Shown one piece after another: positions 28,905-37,893 of a stretch of 64,000 nt of DNA (the first letter of the stretch is position 1; every line of letters begins with the position of its first letter). The stretch comes from Gammaproteobacteria bacterium (lineage in GTDB: Bacteria; Pseudomonadota; Gammaproteobacteria; Xanthomonadales; Wenzhouxiangellaceae): assembly GCA_018819105.1 (NCBI GenBank), contig JAHJQV010000027.1:62001-126000 (forward strand). Reading direction: 5' to 3'. The position numbers were made by a program, and so were the translations under genes. The notes under the pieces are model-generated. The model saw only the letters and a program-made list of their open reading frames with translations. It had not been told where the DNA came from and did not search any database.

Positions 28905-29642
28905 ATGAACTCGTCACCAGCCATTGACCCTGCCCGCTGCGCCAGCTTCGATGTCGATGCGCAACGCACCTTCACCCCGCTGTGCCCGGACGAGTTGCCG
29001 GTGCCCGAAGGCGATCAGATCGTCGCCGAGCTGAATGCCCAGGCCGCCCTGCTGCGCTGGCGCGTGGGTTCCAAGGACGCGCACAATCCACAGGCGGTAT
29101 GGATCACCGACGATGCAGCCAAAATCGGCCAGCCCGGGGTGCCAGGCCCGCATGTCGAGGAACACTGGCCGGCGCATGCCATCGCCGGCAGCGAAGGCTT
29201 TCGCCTGCTGCCGGGTCTGCCGCACCCGGCCGAGTACGATTTTTTTGTCTGGAAAGGCGTGGAGCCGGACATGCACCCTTACGGTGCCTGCTACCACGAT
29301 CTGGCCGAACGTCTGAGCACCGGCGTCATCGAATGGCTCAAGGCGCGTGATGTGACCCACGTCGCGGTCGGCGGTCTGGCCACCGATTTCTGCGTCAAAG
29401 CCACCGTGTTGCAACTGCAGCAGGCCGGCCTGCAGGTGTTGCTGAATCAGGCCGCCTGTCGCGGCATTGCAGCCGACAGCAGCGCCCAGGCACTGAACGA
29501 GATGCGCAATGCCGGGGTCATCGTGTGCCAGAACGCCGCCGAGCTGGCCAGTCTGCTGGCCGGCAATGGCCAAGGCTCTGCAAAAGGCCCTGCAAACGGC
29601 TCTGGAAATGACTCTGGCAACAGCGGAAGCACCAGCCCATGA
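28905..29642 (+). CDS. pncA: Nicotinamidase
   Basis: Isochorismatase-fold enzyme deamidating nicotinamide to nicotinate for NAD salvage. Catalytic triad visible: Asp in ASFDVDAQRTF, Lys in FVWKGVEPD and Cys in GGLATDFCVKAT. Metal-site His residues are likely in KDAHNP and EEHWPAH. 245 aa with a Gly/Ser/Asn-rich C-terminal tail (about 25 residues) not usual for the family. Its stop overlaps the pncB start by four bases. Confidence 0.9.
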   Translation: MNSSPAIDPARCASFDVDAQRTFTPLCPDELPVPEGDQIVAELNAQAALLRWRVGSKDAHNPQAVWITDDAAKIGQPGVPGPHVEEHWPAHAIAGSEGFRLLPGLPHPAEYDFFVWKGVEPDMHPYGACYHDLAERLSTGVIEWLKARDVTHVAVGGLATDFCVKATVLQLQQAGLQVLLNQAACRGIAADSSAQALNEMRNAGVIVCQNAAELASLLAGNGQGSAKGPANGSGNDSGNSGSTSP

Positions 29643-30808
29643 TCATCCACTCGCTGCTCGACACCGACATCTACAAATACTCCATGATGCAGGCCGTGCT
29701 GCACCAGTTTCCCGGTGCCGAGGTGGAATACCAGTTCCGCTGCCGCACCGCCGATGTGGATCTGCGACCACTGCAGCGCGATCTGGAGCGCGAAATCGAG
29801 CACCTGTGCACGCTAAGGCTGGAACCCGACGAACTCAACTTCCTGCACAGCCAGCGCTACCTGAAAAACGATTTCATCGAGTTTCTGCGCCTGTTTCATC
29901 TGCAATCGCGGTTTATCGACATCGCCGAGCACAACGGCCAGCTACAGCTCACCATCCGCGGCCCATGGCTGCACACCATCCTGTTTGAAGTGCCGCTGCT
30001 GGCCATCATCAGCGAGCTGTACTACCGCCATCAGCATCCGCAGCACGATCTGAGCGTCGGCCGCGAACGGCTGCAGCAGAAGATCGACCAGATCAAGGCG
30101 CTGGACCGGCCGGATGAGTTCATCTTTGCCGATTTCGGCACCCGTCGGCGCTTCTCGCGTGATTGGCACGAGCAGGTGGTGGCAACACTGGCTGCACAAC
30201 TGCCGAAATCTTTGCGCGGTACCAGCAACGTGCGCCTGGCCATGCAGCACAATCTGGTGCCGATCGGCACCATGGCACACGAATTCATCCAGGCCGCGCA
30301 GGCACTGGGGCCACGTCTGGCCGAGACGCAGCGGTTTGCATTTGAAGTGTGGGCGCGCGAATACCGTGGCGACCTGGGCATCGCCCTGTCCGACACCTAT
30401 AGCCTTAAAGCCTTCCTGCGCGATTTCGACATGTACTTCTGCAAGCTGTTCGACGGCGCACGGCAGGATTCCGGCGACCCCATCGCCTGGGGCGAAGCCA
30501 TGATCCAGCACTACCAGGACAACCGCGTTGACCCGAAAACCCGCAACCTGATCTTCTCCGACTCGCTCAACATCGACAAGGCAGCAGAAATCTGGCAGCG
30601 CTTCCGTGACCGCATCAACGTCTCCTTCGGCATCGGCACCAACCTCAGCAACGACACCGGCGTGGCACCGATCAACATCGTCATCAAAATGACCGCCTGC
30701 AACGGCCAGCCGGTGGTCAAACTGTCCGACTCACCCGGCAAAGTCGTCTCCACCGATCAGGAATACCTGGCCTGGGTGCGGAATGCTTTTGATGTGCCTG
30801 AGGGTTGA
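29639..30808 (+). CDS. pncB: Nicotinate phosphoribosyltransferase
   Basis: Converts nicotinate and PRPP to nicotinate mononucleotide, the step after PncA. 389 aa, typical. Features include the N-terminal LLDTDIYKYSMMQAVL, YQFRCR, FADFGTRRRFS, a core GTMAHEF and DSGDPIAWGE. Coupled to pncA by an ATGA overlap; the pair forms a complete nicotinamide salvage unit. Confidence 0.96.
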   Translation: MIIHSLLDTDIYKYSMMQAVLHQFPGAEVEYQFRCRTADVDLRPLQRDLEREIEHLCTLRLEPDELNFLHSQRYLKNDFIEFLRLFHLQSRFIDIAEHNGQLQLTIRGPWLHTILFEVPLLAIISELYYRHQHPQHDLSVGRERLQQKIDQIKALDRPDEFIFADFGTRRRFSRDWHEQVVATLAAQLPKSLRGTSNVRLAMQHNLVPIGTMAHEFIQAAQALGPRLAETQRFAFEVWAREYRGDLGIALSDTYSLKAFLRDFDMYFCKLFDGARQDSGDPIAWGEAMIQHYQDNRVDPKTRNLIFSDSLNIDKAAEIWQRFRDRINVSFGIGTNLSNDTGVAPINIVIKMTACNGQPVVKLSDSPGKVVSTDQEYLAWVRNAFDVPEG

Positions 30809-30881
30809 TGTGGCAGACGATCTGCGTTGAATGATGGCGACAATCCGCTAACAGCCCCCCCTGCTCAGTCAATGTTTAGCG

Positions 30882-31064
30882 TCATGCCTCGCGGCACTGG
30901 TAATTGCGCTGCATCACCTGAACTGAATCCCTGACGATTTCTCGTAGCATCTTCATGCCAATGTCTGACAGGCGTTTGATGTAAAGGCAGCTCTTTGCGG
31001 TCTTGTGCTTGCCCAGGTCCTGCAACTGCCCGGCATAATTAGAAAAGGCGGGCATAATGAGGAT
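30882..31064 (-). pseudogene. Remnant of a DUF1801-family gene (C-terminal third)
   Basis: The frame encodes LIMPAFSNYAGQLQDLGKHKTAKSCLYIKRLSD (in outline: MPAFSNY, LGKHKTAKSCLYIKRLSD), which matches the C-terminal part of DUF1801 proteins (LGKHKTGKSCLYIKRL). The N-terminal two-thirds are missing; the upstream sequence does not continue the family. It lies at the left edge of the accessory island, just beyond pncB. Probably decayed. Confidence 0.65.
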
Positions 31065-31160
31065 TATGGATGATGGGAGTACTGAGCTAATCTTTAGACT
31101 AACCGTCAGCAATTTACCGGCAACCGTGTTGAATAAGAGCTATTGCTATTAGACAATGCA

Positions 31161-31460
31161 TCAATTAGTTCCAAATTCGTGAAGAGTTGGAAAAAGAAAC
31201 AAGCACAGCACTGCGATCCCAATAATTGCTGCTTTTACCGCTAACTTGAATAATGAACTATGCCAGATTCTCTCGGATCTTTCTGAATTGGACCACCCTC
31301 CCGGATGTTCGTCATCGATAGTGATCAAGTGGCCTATAAATAACCAGGCAATAAAGCCGAGCAAAGTATAGAAATAAGGAACACCAAAGAACCATGATAA
31401 AGAGATAGCTACCAACCCTAACGCAAAAATGAACCCTACTAACCACTTACATAAATTCAT
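31161..31460 (-). CDS. Small two- to three-span membrane protein
   Basis: 99 aa, AT-rich compared with the chromosome. Hydrophobic segments at about residues 6-25, 28-48 and 70-92, with a polar loop (DDEHPGGWSNSERSERI) between. Not recognised. It directly follows an attC-like site and has the size and character of integron cassette proteins. Confidence 0.5.
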   Translation of the reverse strand: MNLCKWLVGFIFALGLVAISLSWFFGVPYFYTLLGFIAWLFIGHLITIDDEHPGGWSNSERSERIWHSSLFKLAVKAAIIGIAVLCLFLFPTLHEFGTN

Positions 31461-31482
31461 ATTATGACCACTAATTACCTAT

Positions 31483-31563
31483 GCTTAACAGTTCGTACCA
31501 TGAATCGAGAAGGGGAACTAAAACACGCCGCGATTCTGACGTCTTTTGTATCGAAAATTTAGC
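31483..31563 (-). other. attC-like recombination site (candidate)
   Basis: Read on the minus strand: ATTTAGC-complement end overlapping the upstream gene's stop codon, then TTCGATAC, an internal stem GAATCG/CGATTC, GTACGAA and a GTTAAGC end that fits GTTRRRY. TTCGATAC and GTACGAA pair with one unpaired A, the asymmetry typical of attC sites. Spacers are shorter than usual. Located between two orphan genes. Confidence 0.35.
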
Positions 31564-32281
31564 TTTCAACTCTGTTTAGCTCATCAGCCTTCCAGTCGAT
31601 ACGATCAAGAACGCTGAAATCGAAACCCTCGAACTGCTGACATGCACGAATTTCTGCGATCGCATTTTTGGAAGCTGCAACTATTGTAAATTCCAAATCA
31701 TAATCAGAACATACGCACCATGAACGATCTTCAGGCCACCAGTACTCTGGCCCAGATTGGGCCTCAGCGACCGACTGAATAGCGTCAAGCTCGTTTCTGT
31801 CGCCGACATATAGCGCTTCCTCAAGGTCCTTTATTGAGCAAAGGAAGAATTTGTAATACCAGCGATTTGTTGAGCTAAACTGCGCAAGAATTTTGGCTAG
31901 AGCATCCCGTAGGTCAGGTTCCAGTTCACCTTGAATAGCACCCAAGAGATAGCGCGGCCAGCCTTTCCGAAAAACTCTTTTAAACGAGTTAGAGCTTATA
32001 TACTTGTTGTATTCGACTCCGTACTTCTGGCAGAGATCATGCCACTTGATTCTTATCAGGTTACGCTCGTCAAATTCGTTCTCATTGCTCCACTGGATTT
32101 CTTCATCCAAAATTGACGCATCCCTATAGATCGGATGCATGATCTTGTAGTAAGCCTCGAAATGATCGGGAAGTAGATGTCTCACCGTATGCCCCTCGCC
32201 GCCATCAGGACGCCTCCCCAGTTCCCAAAGGTTCATGGAAATCCATTCGAAAGGTTCAAAGTTTGCGACACGCTCGACCAT
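31559..32281 (-). CDS. Hypothetical protein of a GGEGH-containing orphan family
   Basis: 240 aa, AT-rich. Conserved-looking features: NLWELG near residue 17, GGEGHTVRHLLPDHFEAYYKIMHPIY (two-part motif around residues 28-53), YWWPEDRSWCVCSDYDLEFT and a final RIDWKADELN. No known domain is assigned. A decayed second copy of its N terminus lies at 38226-38412, so the family was present twice in this island. Soluble, no signal peptide. An immunity or toxin-related role is possible but unsupported. Confidence 0.65.
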   Translation of the reverse strand: MVERVANFEPFEWISMNLWELGRRPDGGEGHTVRHLLPDHFEAYYKIMHPIYRDASILDEEIQWSNENEFDERNLIRIKWHDLCQKYGVEYNKYISSNSFKRVFRKGWPRYLLGAIQGELEPDLRDALAKILAQFSSTNRWYYKFFLCSIKDLEEALYVGDRNELDAIQSVAEAQSGPEYWWPEDRSWCVCSDYDLEFTIVAASKNAIAEIRACQQFEGFDFSVLDRIDWKADELNRVES

Positions 32282-32374
32282 AAAAGCTAAATCCTGAGTG
32301 AATCGATACAGTTTTGAGTGGCCGGTGAAGGACTCAACCTTACCGGAACGATCCAGGGGAACTTGTTATATATT

Positions 32375-32692
32375 TCAGCTTTCACGGAACCAATTTTTTT
32401 TGAAATATACGCGCCATGAATAGTAAAAAGAAACTGGCCATATGAGTATGTTCGCCCAGCCCCAACGAATCAATCGGTTTCTGAAGGCATGGGATGCGCT
32501 TGCTATTACGTTCGCGAAAATTGAGAGCATTGCGAAAGTAAGGAGCAATACTTCAGGCAAGAGCATCTCCTCTCCCGTTACGACACCATCATTCATTCTG
32601 GGGTCACGACGAAAATATAACCCGATGACCACAAACAATATAAGGCCACTTGTAGTGAAAATGTTGAAATATAGACGATGTAATAGCGGCAT
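32375..32692 (-). CDS. Small membrane protein, cassette-like
   Basis: 105 aa from the ATG at 32692, AT-rich. Hydrophobic segments at about residues 7-26, 44-66 and 80-98. The C terminus is basic. Not recognised. A GCGTTATGT end resembling an attC R' box lies two bases before the start codon. Longer readings of the frame cover the gajB downstream region and are not supported. Confidence 0.5.
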   Translation of the reverse strand: MPLLHRLYFNIFTTSGLILFVVIGLYFRRDPRMNDGVVTGEEMLLPEVLLLTFAMLSIFANVIASASHAFRNRLIRWGWANILIWPVSFYYSWRVYFKKNWFRES

Positions 32693-32800
32693 ATTACATA
32701 ACGCATTGCCGATTAATGGCTGACGTGAAACGGCCGCCCATCTGCATCGCCTTGTTGGGCAGCTCCCTGTCGGCAAAGCCAGGCTGCGCTGCAGTGGTGA

Positions 32801-34846
32801 TCAAGAGTACCATCTCGGAGATCCGTTTACGACTTCCGCCACGTGCCATCCGCGCGCCTTCAACGTCTGCAAGTGCCCGTTTAACGCCGCATCGTCGCCA
32901 AGAGCTGATCGGGGAACGGCAAGGCAAACGAGGTGGCTGGGCCGCGTCATCGCAACGTAGGTCTGGAGCAGTCGATCAAGGTTCTGGGCTCCCGCTTTCC
33001 CGCCGTTCACGTTCTCGCCCAGGAGCCAAGGCAGCAGCTTCTGCGATGAGTGTCCGTTCCGGAACGTGTTGAGCAGCAACGTGGCCAGATGGGTCTGCCC
33101 CTTGACCGAGTGGATTGAACCCAAGCAAATGTCGACCCGCCGCCCGCACTCGTCCGCGACACGATAAACGTTGGGGCCTGCATCGGTCGGAGACGTTGGT
33201 GCGTCTACCATCAGCGACGGATCGTGCTCGTCCCAGTAAAGGAAGCCCGCCGCGCGCCCCTCGTCCTCGACGGTCTCGCAAAGGGCGCGTGCGATGCTGA
33301 GGATCTCAGCTTTCCGCACGTTCCAGGTAGCCGATGTGAGCGGCATCCATTCCATGAGGAAGGCGCAAAGGAGATCACGGTAGGCCGAGGCTGCTCTCGG
33401 GTCGCCCTTGAGGCCATTCGCCACGACTCGATGTGTGCCAACTCGGCGCCCCAGGCGGGACGCGTCGCCGATTCGATGAGCCAAGCGCGAGACACCAGAG
33501 GCAATCTTCTCGACGCCGGACGAAAGGTCGTGCCCGTCCCGCACGGCAGCCTGTGCTACTCGTACATACTGGATCAAGCTTTCTGGGTGAGGGTCGCGGC
33601 GCGCGATCTCCGCGGTATAGCCGGACCAGTAGTGCGGCACGGTCTTCGGGTAGTGATCGTGGCCCGGTTTGATCTCGGGGTGAGCTCTGTGTACCGCGCC
33701 AACCGCGGAGACGGCCCCCTCAGCGAGGGCGCTGTCACTGAAGACCGAGAGCACATGATGTCCAAACATGTCCAATGCTCCCGTCGGGCTCTCGTCCGGG
33801 AACACGAACACCGCATGAGGACAGCACTCGGGGGAATTGCGGACCGTCCGCGGGCCCACGCCCTGGAGGCCATTCGGGCCTACAGGATTGACTGCGAATG
33901 GCGAAGCAAGCGCTGCAATCGAGGGACCGAACCGGAAGCTGTTCGGGATTTCGAGGCACCTGTCCGGATCGGGAAACACATCCGCTCCCTCGGCATCCGG
34001 GGGAGCCCCATCGTAGATGGCCTGGTTCGGGTCACCAACGCGCTGAACGACAACCTCCGACGAGTCGCGACGGAATACGGTGGCAACGACGCCGACCTGA
34101 AGCTCGGATGTGTCCTGCATTTCATCGATGATCACCAGCGGAAATCGACGCTGGAGCCAGTGCGCAACGGCCGGACAGTCCTGAAGAAGAGCCTTCGCCC
34201 AGACGAACATCTCGTCGTAGCAGAAGAAGCCCGCGCTAGTTGCGGCCTCGATCGCTTGCCGAGCAAACTTGTGCGTCTTGGTATTCGGCCCCGCCGGGAA
34301 GGGCTTTCCTATGTCGAATCGTAGGTCCCGATCGCGAATCCGCAGCTTGTCGAAGCCGCTGTACCGCTTTTCGAGAAACGACTGCACCGTGTGATATCCG
34401 CGCTCCCCTATCGCCCGACGCCGGTAGGCGGTGGCCACATCATCGTCGATAGTGGCCACCGGGAAGCCGTTTGAGTTCAGCCACGGTAGCGCCAGGAACC
34501 GGTTCACGAAGCCGTGGATGGTGTCGATAAAGTGCGGGTAGGCGAGCAGCTGCTGCCCGACAACAGTGCCGCGCAGACGCCGCTGGTTCTCCTCGCGTGC
34601 TGCATTGGTGTGGGAGAGCACGCAGATGCCCTTCGTCCGGTGCGGCCACTTCCGGGCCATCATGGCGAGCTTGGCGACGATCAGCGTCGTCTTGCCGCTC
34701 CCTGGGCACGCGGACACGTCGAGCGTCGTCCGAGCGCGAAGGAACTTCTGTCGGGACTGGTCGAACTCGCGCAGGCCCATGATACGGCAGATCCACTCGA
34801 CATCCTCGTCGGCGACCTGCGGAATGACGGACTGCGGGTCAGCCAT
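32801..34846 (-). CDS. gajB: UvrD-like helicase, Gabija GajB-type
   Basis: 681 aa from the ATG at 34846, overlapping the gajA stop by eight bases. Superfamily 1 helicase motifs: Walker A SACPGSGKTTLI (about residue 45), LSHTNAAREE (Ia), Walker B VIIDEMQDTSE (about residue 236), GDPNQAIYDG (III), SVKGQTH (V) and TYVAMTRPSHL (VI). Paired with an OLD-family nuclease it gives the Gabija anti-phage arrangement, in which GajB senses or remodels DNA/nucleotides for GajA. Longer than the best-known GajB (about 494 aa). The frame extends upstream but that part is antisense to nothing recognisable and overlaps gajA. Confidence 0.85.
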   Translation of the reverse strand: MADPQSVIPQVADEDVEWICRIMGLREFDQSRQKFLRARTTLDVSACPGSGKTTLIVAKLAMMARKWPHRTKGICVLSHTNAAREENQRRLRGTVVGQQLLAYPHFIDTIHGFVNRFLALPWLNSNGFPVATIDDDVATAYRRRAIGERGYHTVQSFLEKRYSGFDKLRIRDRDLRFDIGKPFPAGPNTKTHKFARQAIEAATSAGFFCYDEMFVWAKALLQDCPAVAHWLQRRFPLVIIDEMQDTSELQVGVVATVFRRDSSEVVVQRVGDPNQAIYDGAPPDAEGADVFPDPDRCLEIPNSFRFGPSIAALASPFAVNPVGPNGLQGVGPRTVRNSPECCPHAVFVFPDESPTGALDMFGHHVLSVFSDSALAEGAVSAVGAVHRAHPEIKPGHDHYPKTVPHYWSGYTAEIARRDPHPESLIQYVRVAQAAVRDGHDLSSGVEKIASGVSRLAHRIGDASRLGRRVGTHRVVANGLKGDPRAASAYRDLLCAFLMEWMPLTSATWNVRKAEILSIARALCETVEDEGRAAGFLYWDEHDPSLMVDAPTSPTDAGPNVYRVADECGRRVDICLGSIHSVKGQTHLATLLLNTFRNGHSSQKLLPWLLGENVNGGKAGAQNLDRLLQTYVAMTRPSHLVCLAVPRSALGDDAALNGHLQTLKARGWHVAEVVNGSPRWYS

Positions 34847-36881
34847 CCGCGTCCTCCACGGGGCTCTCGTCGTCGGCTGACACAGCTGGGATCTCGGCTC
34901 CAGTCGCGTGAGCAATGGCCGCGACAACGTAGGGCGGCAGCTTCCCGGCGAATCCTGCACTGTCGAAGTCGGCCGTCTCCCCTTGGGCGCTGAGGGTGTT
35001 GGCCAAGTACTGGGCGGCGATCGCTTTGGATGCGCCGCCCGAGTGGAAGAGCTTGTAGATGTTGCTGCACAGCACTGCTCGATCACCACCCGCCGACTCC
35101 ACGAGCTGCTCGAACTCCATCTTCGCGATCGCCTCGACGTCAGCAGTGGTCTTCTTCTCCTCCACGATTGCCCCGTCGTTCTTTGCCAGGCTGGCAGCGC
35201 TGTAGACCTCCTCGGCGAGGCCGCAATACGCGAGGTCGTACTCGAGCGTCCAATGGTCCGCGACGAACGTGCGGACGGACTGGCCGTCCGAGTCACATAG
35301 ATGCTCGCGCCATTCGGCCAGTGCCTGCTTCGTTGACTTGCTCTCATCCCCAAAGTGGCGCGTTGCTTTCCAACGTCGTCTCGTACTCTTCCACGTCTTG
35401 TCATCGTCGCCTGTGACTAGGCCGAGGATGGCTGGAGCGCAGTCGGGCATCACGTCCATGTCGGCGAGGTTGGCAACGGGGATGGAGACAGGACGTGAAG
35501 CGTCATCGGAGCGCTGGAAGATCTTGCTGAAGCGTCGGAGACCCGTCCCGCCGACGTTGACGACGGAAATGCCGTGCTCTGTCAGGTCAGTGCCCAGGAG
35601 CCGGGCTAGCGTGGGCAGCAACAGGGCCTCGGCGTCGCCCTCGACGATGATGACGCCGTGGGCGAAGAAGAGGTTGGACTTCGTCACGTCGAGGAAACGT
35701 TCCAGGAACCGATAGTCGCCGGTGCCCAGCTTGGTCTGGCCTTCGGCGAGGGAGAAAGCGCGTCCCCCCTCTAACATGACCAGATTCTCGAGCGGGATGA
35801 TGGACGCCAAATTCGGGCTGTGGGTCGACAGGATGACCTGGACCGCGCGGGGTGATTCCTTCACCTTGCCGGCGGCCGCACTCGATAGGAAGTCCATCAG
35901 CCGCAGCTGGCGTTGGGGGTGAAGGTGAGCTTCGGGCTCTTCGATGAGCAGGAGGGGCAACCCCTCGGGCTCACGTCCCAGCAGCAGCAGCTCGCACGCC
36001 ATGTAGAGGATGTTGTTCGAGCCGAGGCCGTAGTATCCGCGAGCGCTGGACGTCGATGCCTCGAACAGGCCGAGCTCGAGACGCTCTAGGATTCGACGCA
36101 GGCGAATCGAGTCGCTCCCGCTCTCAGTGAGGTCGATCCGGCCTTGCAGACTGTCGCCCCGCAGGAAGAGCGAGGACAGGTACTGAGTGTTGATCGCGGT
36201 CTCGGCTCCGCTAACACCCTGGTGCGCCTTCACGCTATGGCGGAGGTAGTCCGCCAGGCCCAGAAGGCTCAGCTTGCTCACTTCGGCTGGGTCGGCCGGA
36301 AGGACGTTCTCGTCAAAGGCCTCGCCCTGGCTGATCTCCGGAACGTTCGCCAGGATCTGCGAGAGGCGAGAGCCGCGACCGGACGACATCTCCCGTGCTG
36401 CGTCGCGGAGCGGCCGAAGGTAGGCACTCGAAAGCAGCTCGCGTACAGACGCCTCGAACGTTGGTCCCGCGCCGTCCACGCCGCTACGAACTGACACATC
36501 GACCCATCGACGAGCGCTGGGGGACTCGCTACGCCTTCGTGCCGACCAATTGACGATCAGCGAGACATTGGCGCCGTCGTATGTCAAGTACTCGGCGAAG
36601 GCCCCCTTCTCATCGTCGTTGAGATCACTCAGCTGGCACCGAATGAACATCTCGTCGGCCTGCACGCCAGCCGCATCGATGCGGAAGTCCTCGGGCTGGA
36701 CGCGGATGTAGCTCTGGTCCCGTGTAAGGAGCGCGTATCGGATGGCGTCGATCACCGCCGACTTCCCGCTGTCGTTGCGCCCGACAAGCGCGGTCACTCC
36801 GCTGCTGAACGCGAGCTCCAGTTTTTCGTCGTTGTCTCCGAACTGACGAAAGTTGCGCAGGGTTAGATGCGACAAGTACAA
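34839..36881 (-). CDS. gajA: OLD-family ATP-dependent endonuclease, Gabija GajA-type
   Basis: 680 aa from a TTG at 36881, which has AGAGGA seven bases upstream and gives the family N terminus (YLSHLTLRNFRQF); an ATG at 36929 would add 16 residues. ABC-type ATPase head: Walker A GRNDSGKSA near the N terminus, Walker B LLLIEEPEAHLHP, and VILSTHSPNL. TOPRIM nuclease domain: VIIVEGDAEALLLP (about residue 425 of the long form), NVGGTG and ANLADMDV with acidic metal ligands. Class 2 OLD proteins beside a UvrD-like helicase are GajA. GC-rich, unlike the flanking orphan genes. Confidence 0.88.
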   Translation of the reverse strand: MYLSHLTLRNFRQFGDNDEKLELAFSSGVTALVGRNDSGKSAVIDAIRYALLTRDQSYIRVQPEDFRIDAAGVQADEMFIRCQLSDLNDDEKGAFAEYLTYDGANVSLIVNWSARRRSESPSARRWVDVSVRSGVDGAGPTFEASVRELLSSAYLRPLRDAAREMSSGRGSRLSQILANVPEISQGEAFDENVLPADPAEVSKLSLLGLADYLRHSVKAHQGVSGAETAINTQYLSSLFLRGDSLQGRIDLTESGSDSIRLRRILERLELGLFEASTSSARGYYGLGSNNILYMACELLLLGREPEGLPLLLIEEPEAHLHPQRQLRLMDFLSSAAAGKVKESPRAVQVILSTHSPNLASIIPLENLVMLEGGRAFSLAEGQTKLGTGDYRFLERFLDVTKSNLFFAHGVIIVEGDAEALLLPTLARLLGTDLTEHGISVVNVGGTGLRRFSKIFQRSDDASRPVSIPVANLADMDVMPDCAPAILGLVTGDDDKTWKSTRRRWKATRHFGDESKSTKQALAEWREHLCDSDGQSVRTFVADHWTLEYDLAYCGLAEEVYSAASLAKNDGAIVEEKKTTADVEAIAKMEFEQLVESAGGDRAVLCSNIYKLFHSGGASKAIAAQYLANTLSAQGETADFDSAGFAGKLPPYVVAAIAHATGAEIPAVSADDESPVEDADG

Positions 36882-36970
36882 GATGAATCCTCTGGCTGGC
36901 GCAGGATCACTTCCATCTGGAATCTCCATGCGGCGGTCGCAAGCGAAGCCACCAGTAGCCTGCCCAACTT

Positions 36971-37546
36971 ATAATTAAGTAGGTGAAAATGCCGCATATC
37001 GAATATTGTGTCGGAAATTCCACCAATTACGTGAGCAACAGCCCAAAGGCAACTTATCCTATTGATGACAATGAGGGGCATAACATCAAATGCCGACGAT
37101 ATCTGCCTTAGCTGACCATCGTCACACGCTGTTGCTGTCCTGATTCGATCCATCTCTGCACCGCCCTGTGCTCCCTGCCCTGTCTGAATACTGCCTCAGC
37201 TCAGTCAGAAAAGCAATGCCTGCAGCACATTCACCATCGCGGATCAAGTTTTAGCGGTGCTGGATAGCCTGGCACTGACTTGATGGCAGTCCGCGGCGCA
37301 AAGCGGTCAGCGATGGGCAGTTCGGCAAGTTCCGGGCACCAGTGGCTAATTTAATCGGCCTTTGGGTCGTAGCGACGGGATTGCTCGACCACGTTGAACC
37401 AGCGGTCGCGGGTGTCGGTGCCGACGCCGGCCTGGTAAGCCCAGTTGCCCCTGTTGCTGGCGACGTCATATTCCATCAGCAGATGCTCGAACCAGGCGGC
37501 ACCGGCACGCCAGTTCAGCTGCAGATCCTTGACCAGAAAGCTGGCG
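36971..37546. repeat. Diverged ~0.55-kb direct repeat, copy 1
   Basis: Collinear with 38789-39334 over the cryD 3' end and the region downstream of it. Homology ends sharply at CCAGAAAGCTGGCG on the right; the left part is more diverged with small indels. Both copies also encode a short peptide beginning MDRI. Confidence 0.8.
37231..37546 (-). pseudogene. Truncated cryptochrome-DASH 3' fragment
   Basis: Encodes the last ~105 residues of the cryD product (FLVKDLQLNWRAGAAWFEHLL..., ending KLDPRW) but with an in-frame TAA after YDPKAD, so it cannot make the normal C terminus. It has no start region and is interrupted on the right by the yefM promoter. It is part of the direct repeat. Confidence 0.85.
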
Positions 37547-37579
37547 TCAGATTGCTTGTGATTGACAGGGCAACTTGTG

Positions 37580-37604
37580 TATAATTGTACGGTATTTCCG
37601 TACA
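37580..37604 (+). promoter_or_regulatory. yefM-yoeB promoter and palindromic operator
   Basis: TATAAT at 37580-37585 is followed at once by the perfect dyad TGTACGG-TATTT-CCGTACA (37586-37604), covering the probable transcription start. YefM proteins are known to bind palindromes built on TGTACA-like cores. Confidence 0.65.
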
Positions 37605-37620
37605 TGTGCTGGTGATTACG

Positions 37621-37893
37621 ATGGAAACTGTGAGTGTGAACAAGTTCAGGGAAAGCCTGAAAAAGCTTGTAGAACAGAGCATTAGCCGGCATGAGCCGCT
37701 TAGAGTCTCGCGGCGCGCTGGCCAGGACTTTGTGGTGATTGGTGCCGAAGACTGGGAGCGTGAGCAGGAAACCTTGTATATTCTGCAGAACAGTAGCCTG
37801 ATGCGGCAACTGGACGAGTCCGTTAAAACCCATATCGAGCGTAAAGGATACACGCCGACCAAAGAGCAAATGGATGAGATCGCTGGTGTTTGA
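37621..37893 (+). CDS. yefM: YefM/Phd-type antitoxin
   Basis: 90 aa from the ATG at 37621. N-terminal Phd/YefM DNA-binding domain (ETVSVNKFRESLKKLVEQ... PLRVSRRAGQDFVVIGAEDWE) and a C-terminal toxin-binding tail. It ends 20 bases into the yoeB gene, indicating coupling. Autoregulation through the upstream dyad is expected. Confidence 0.88.
   Translation: METVSVNKFRESLKKLVEQSISRHEPLRVSRRAGQDFVVIGAEDWEREQETLYILQNSSLMRQLDESVKTHIERKGYTPTKEQMDEIAGV

Noticed and set aside
28694-28927. A short plus-strand frame upstream of pncA.
   Set aside because: Its only family-like part is the 33-bp repeat copied from the LysR gene; the rest is not recognisable.
32281-32375. An attC-like site between two orphan genes.
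   Set aside because: A stem with one unpaired base (CCGGTAAGG/CCTTCACCGG) exists, but the outer boxes do not fit the consensus.
32692-32760. A third attC-like site between gajB and the 32375-32692 gene.
   Set aside because: It has GCCCAAC and GTTATGT ends and is close to the next start, but no paired L-type boxes with a single unpaired base could be found.
33224-34324. A long plus-strand frame opposite gajB.
   Set aside because: It has no motif and lies antisense to the helicase, whose seven motifs are on the other strand.
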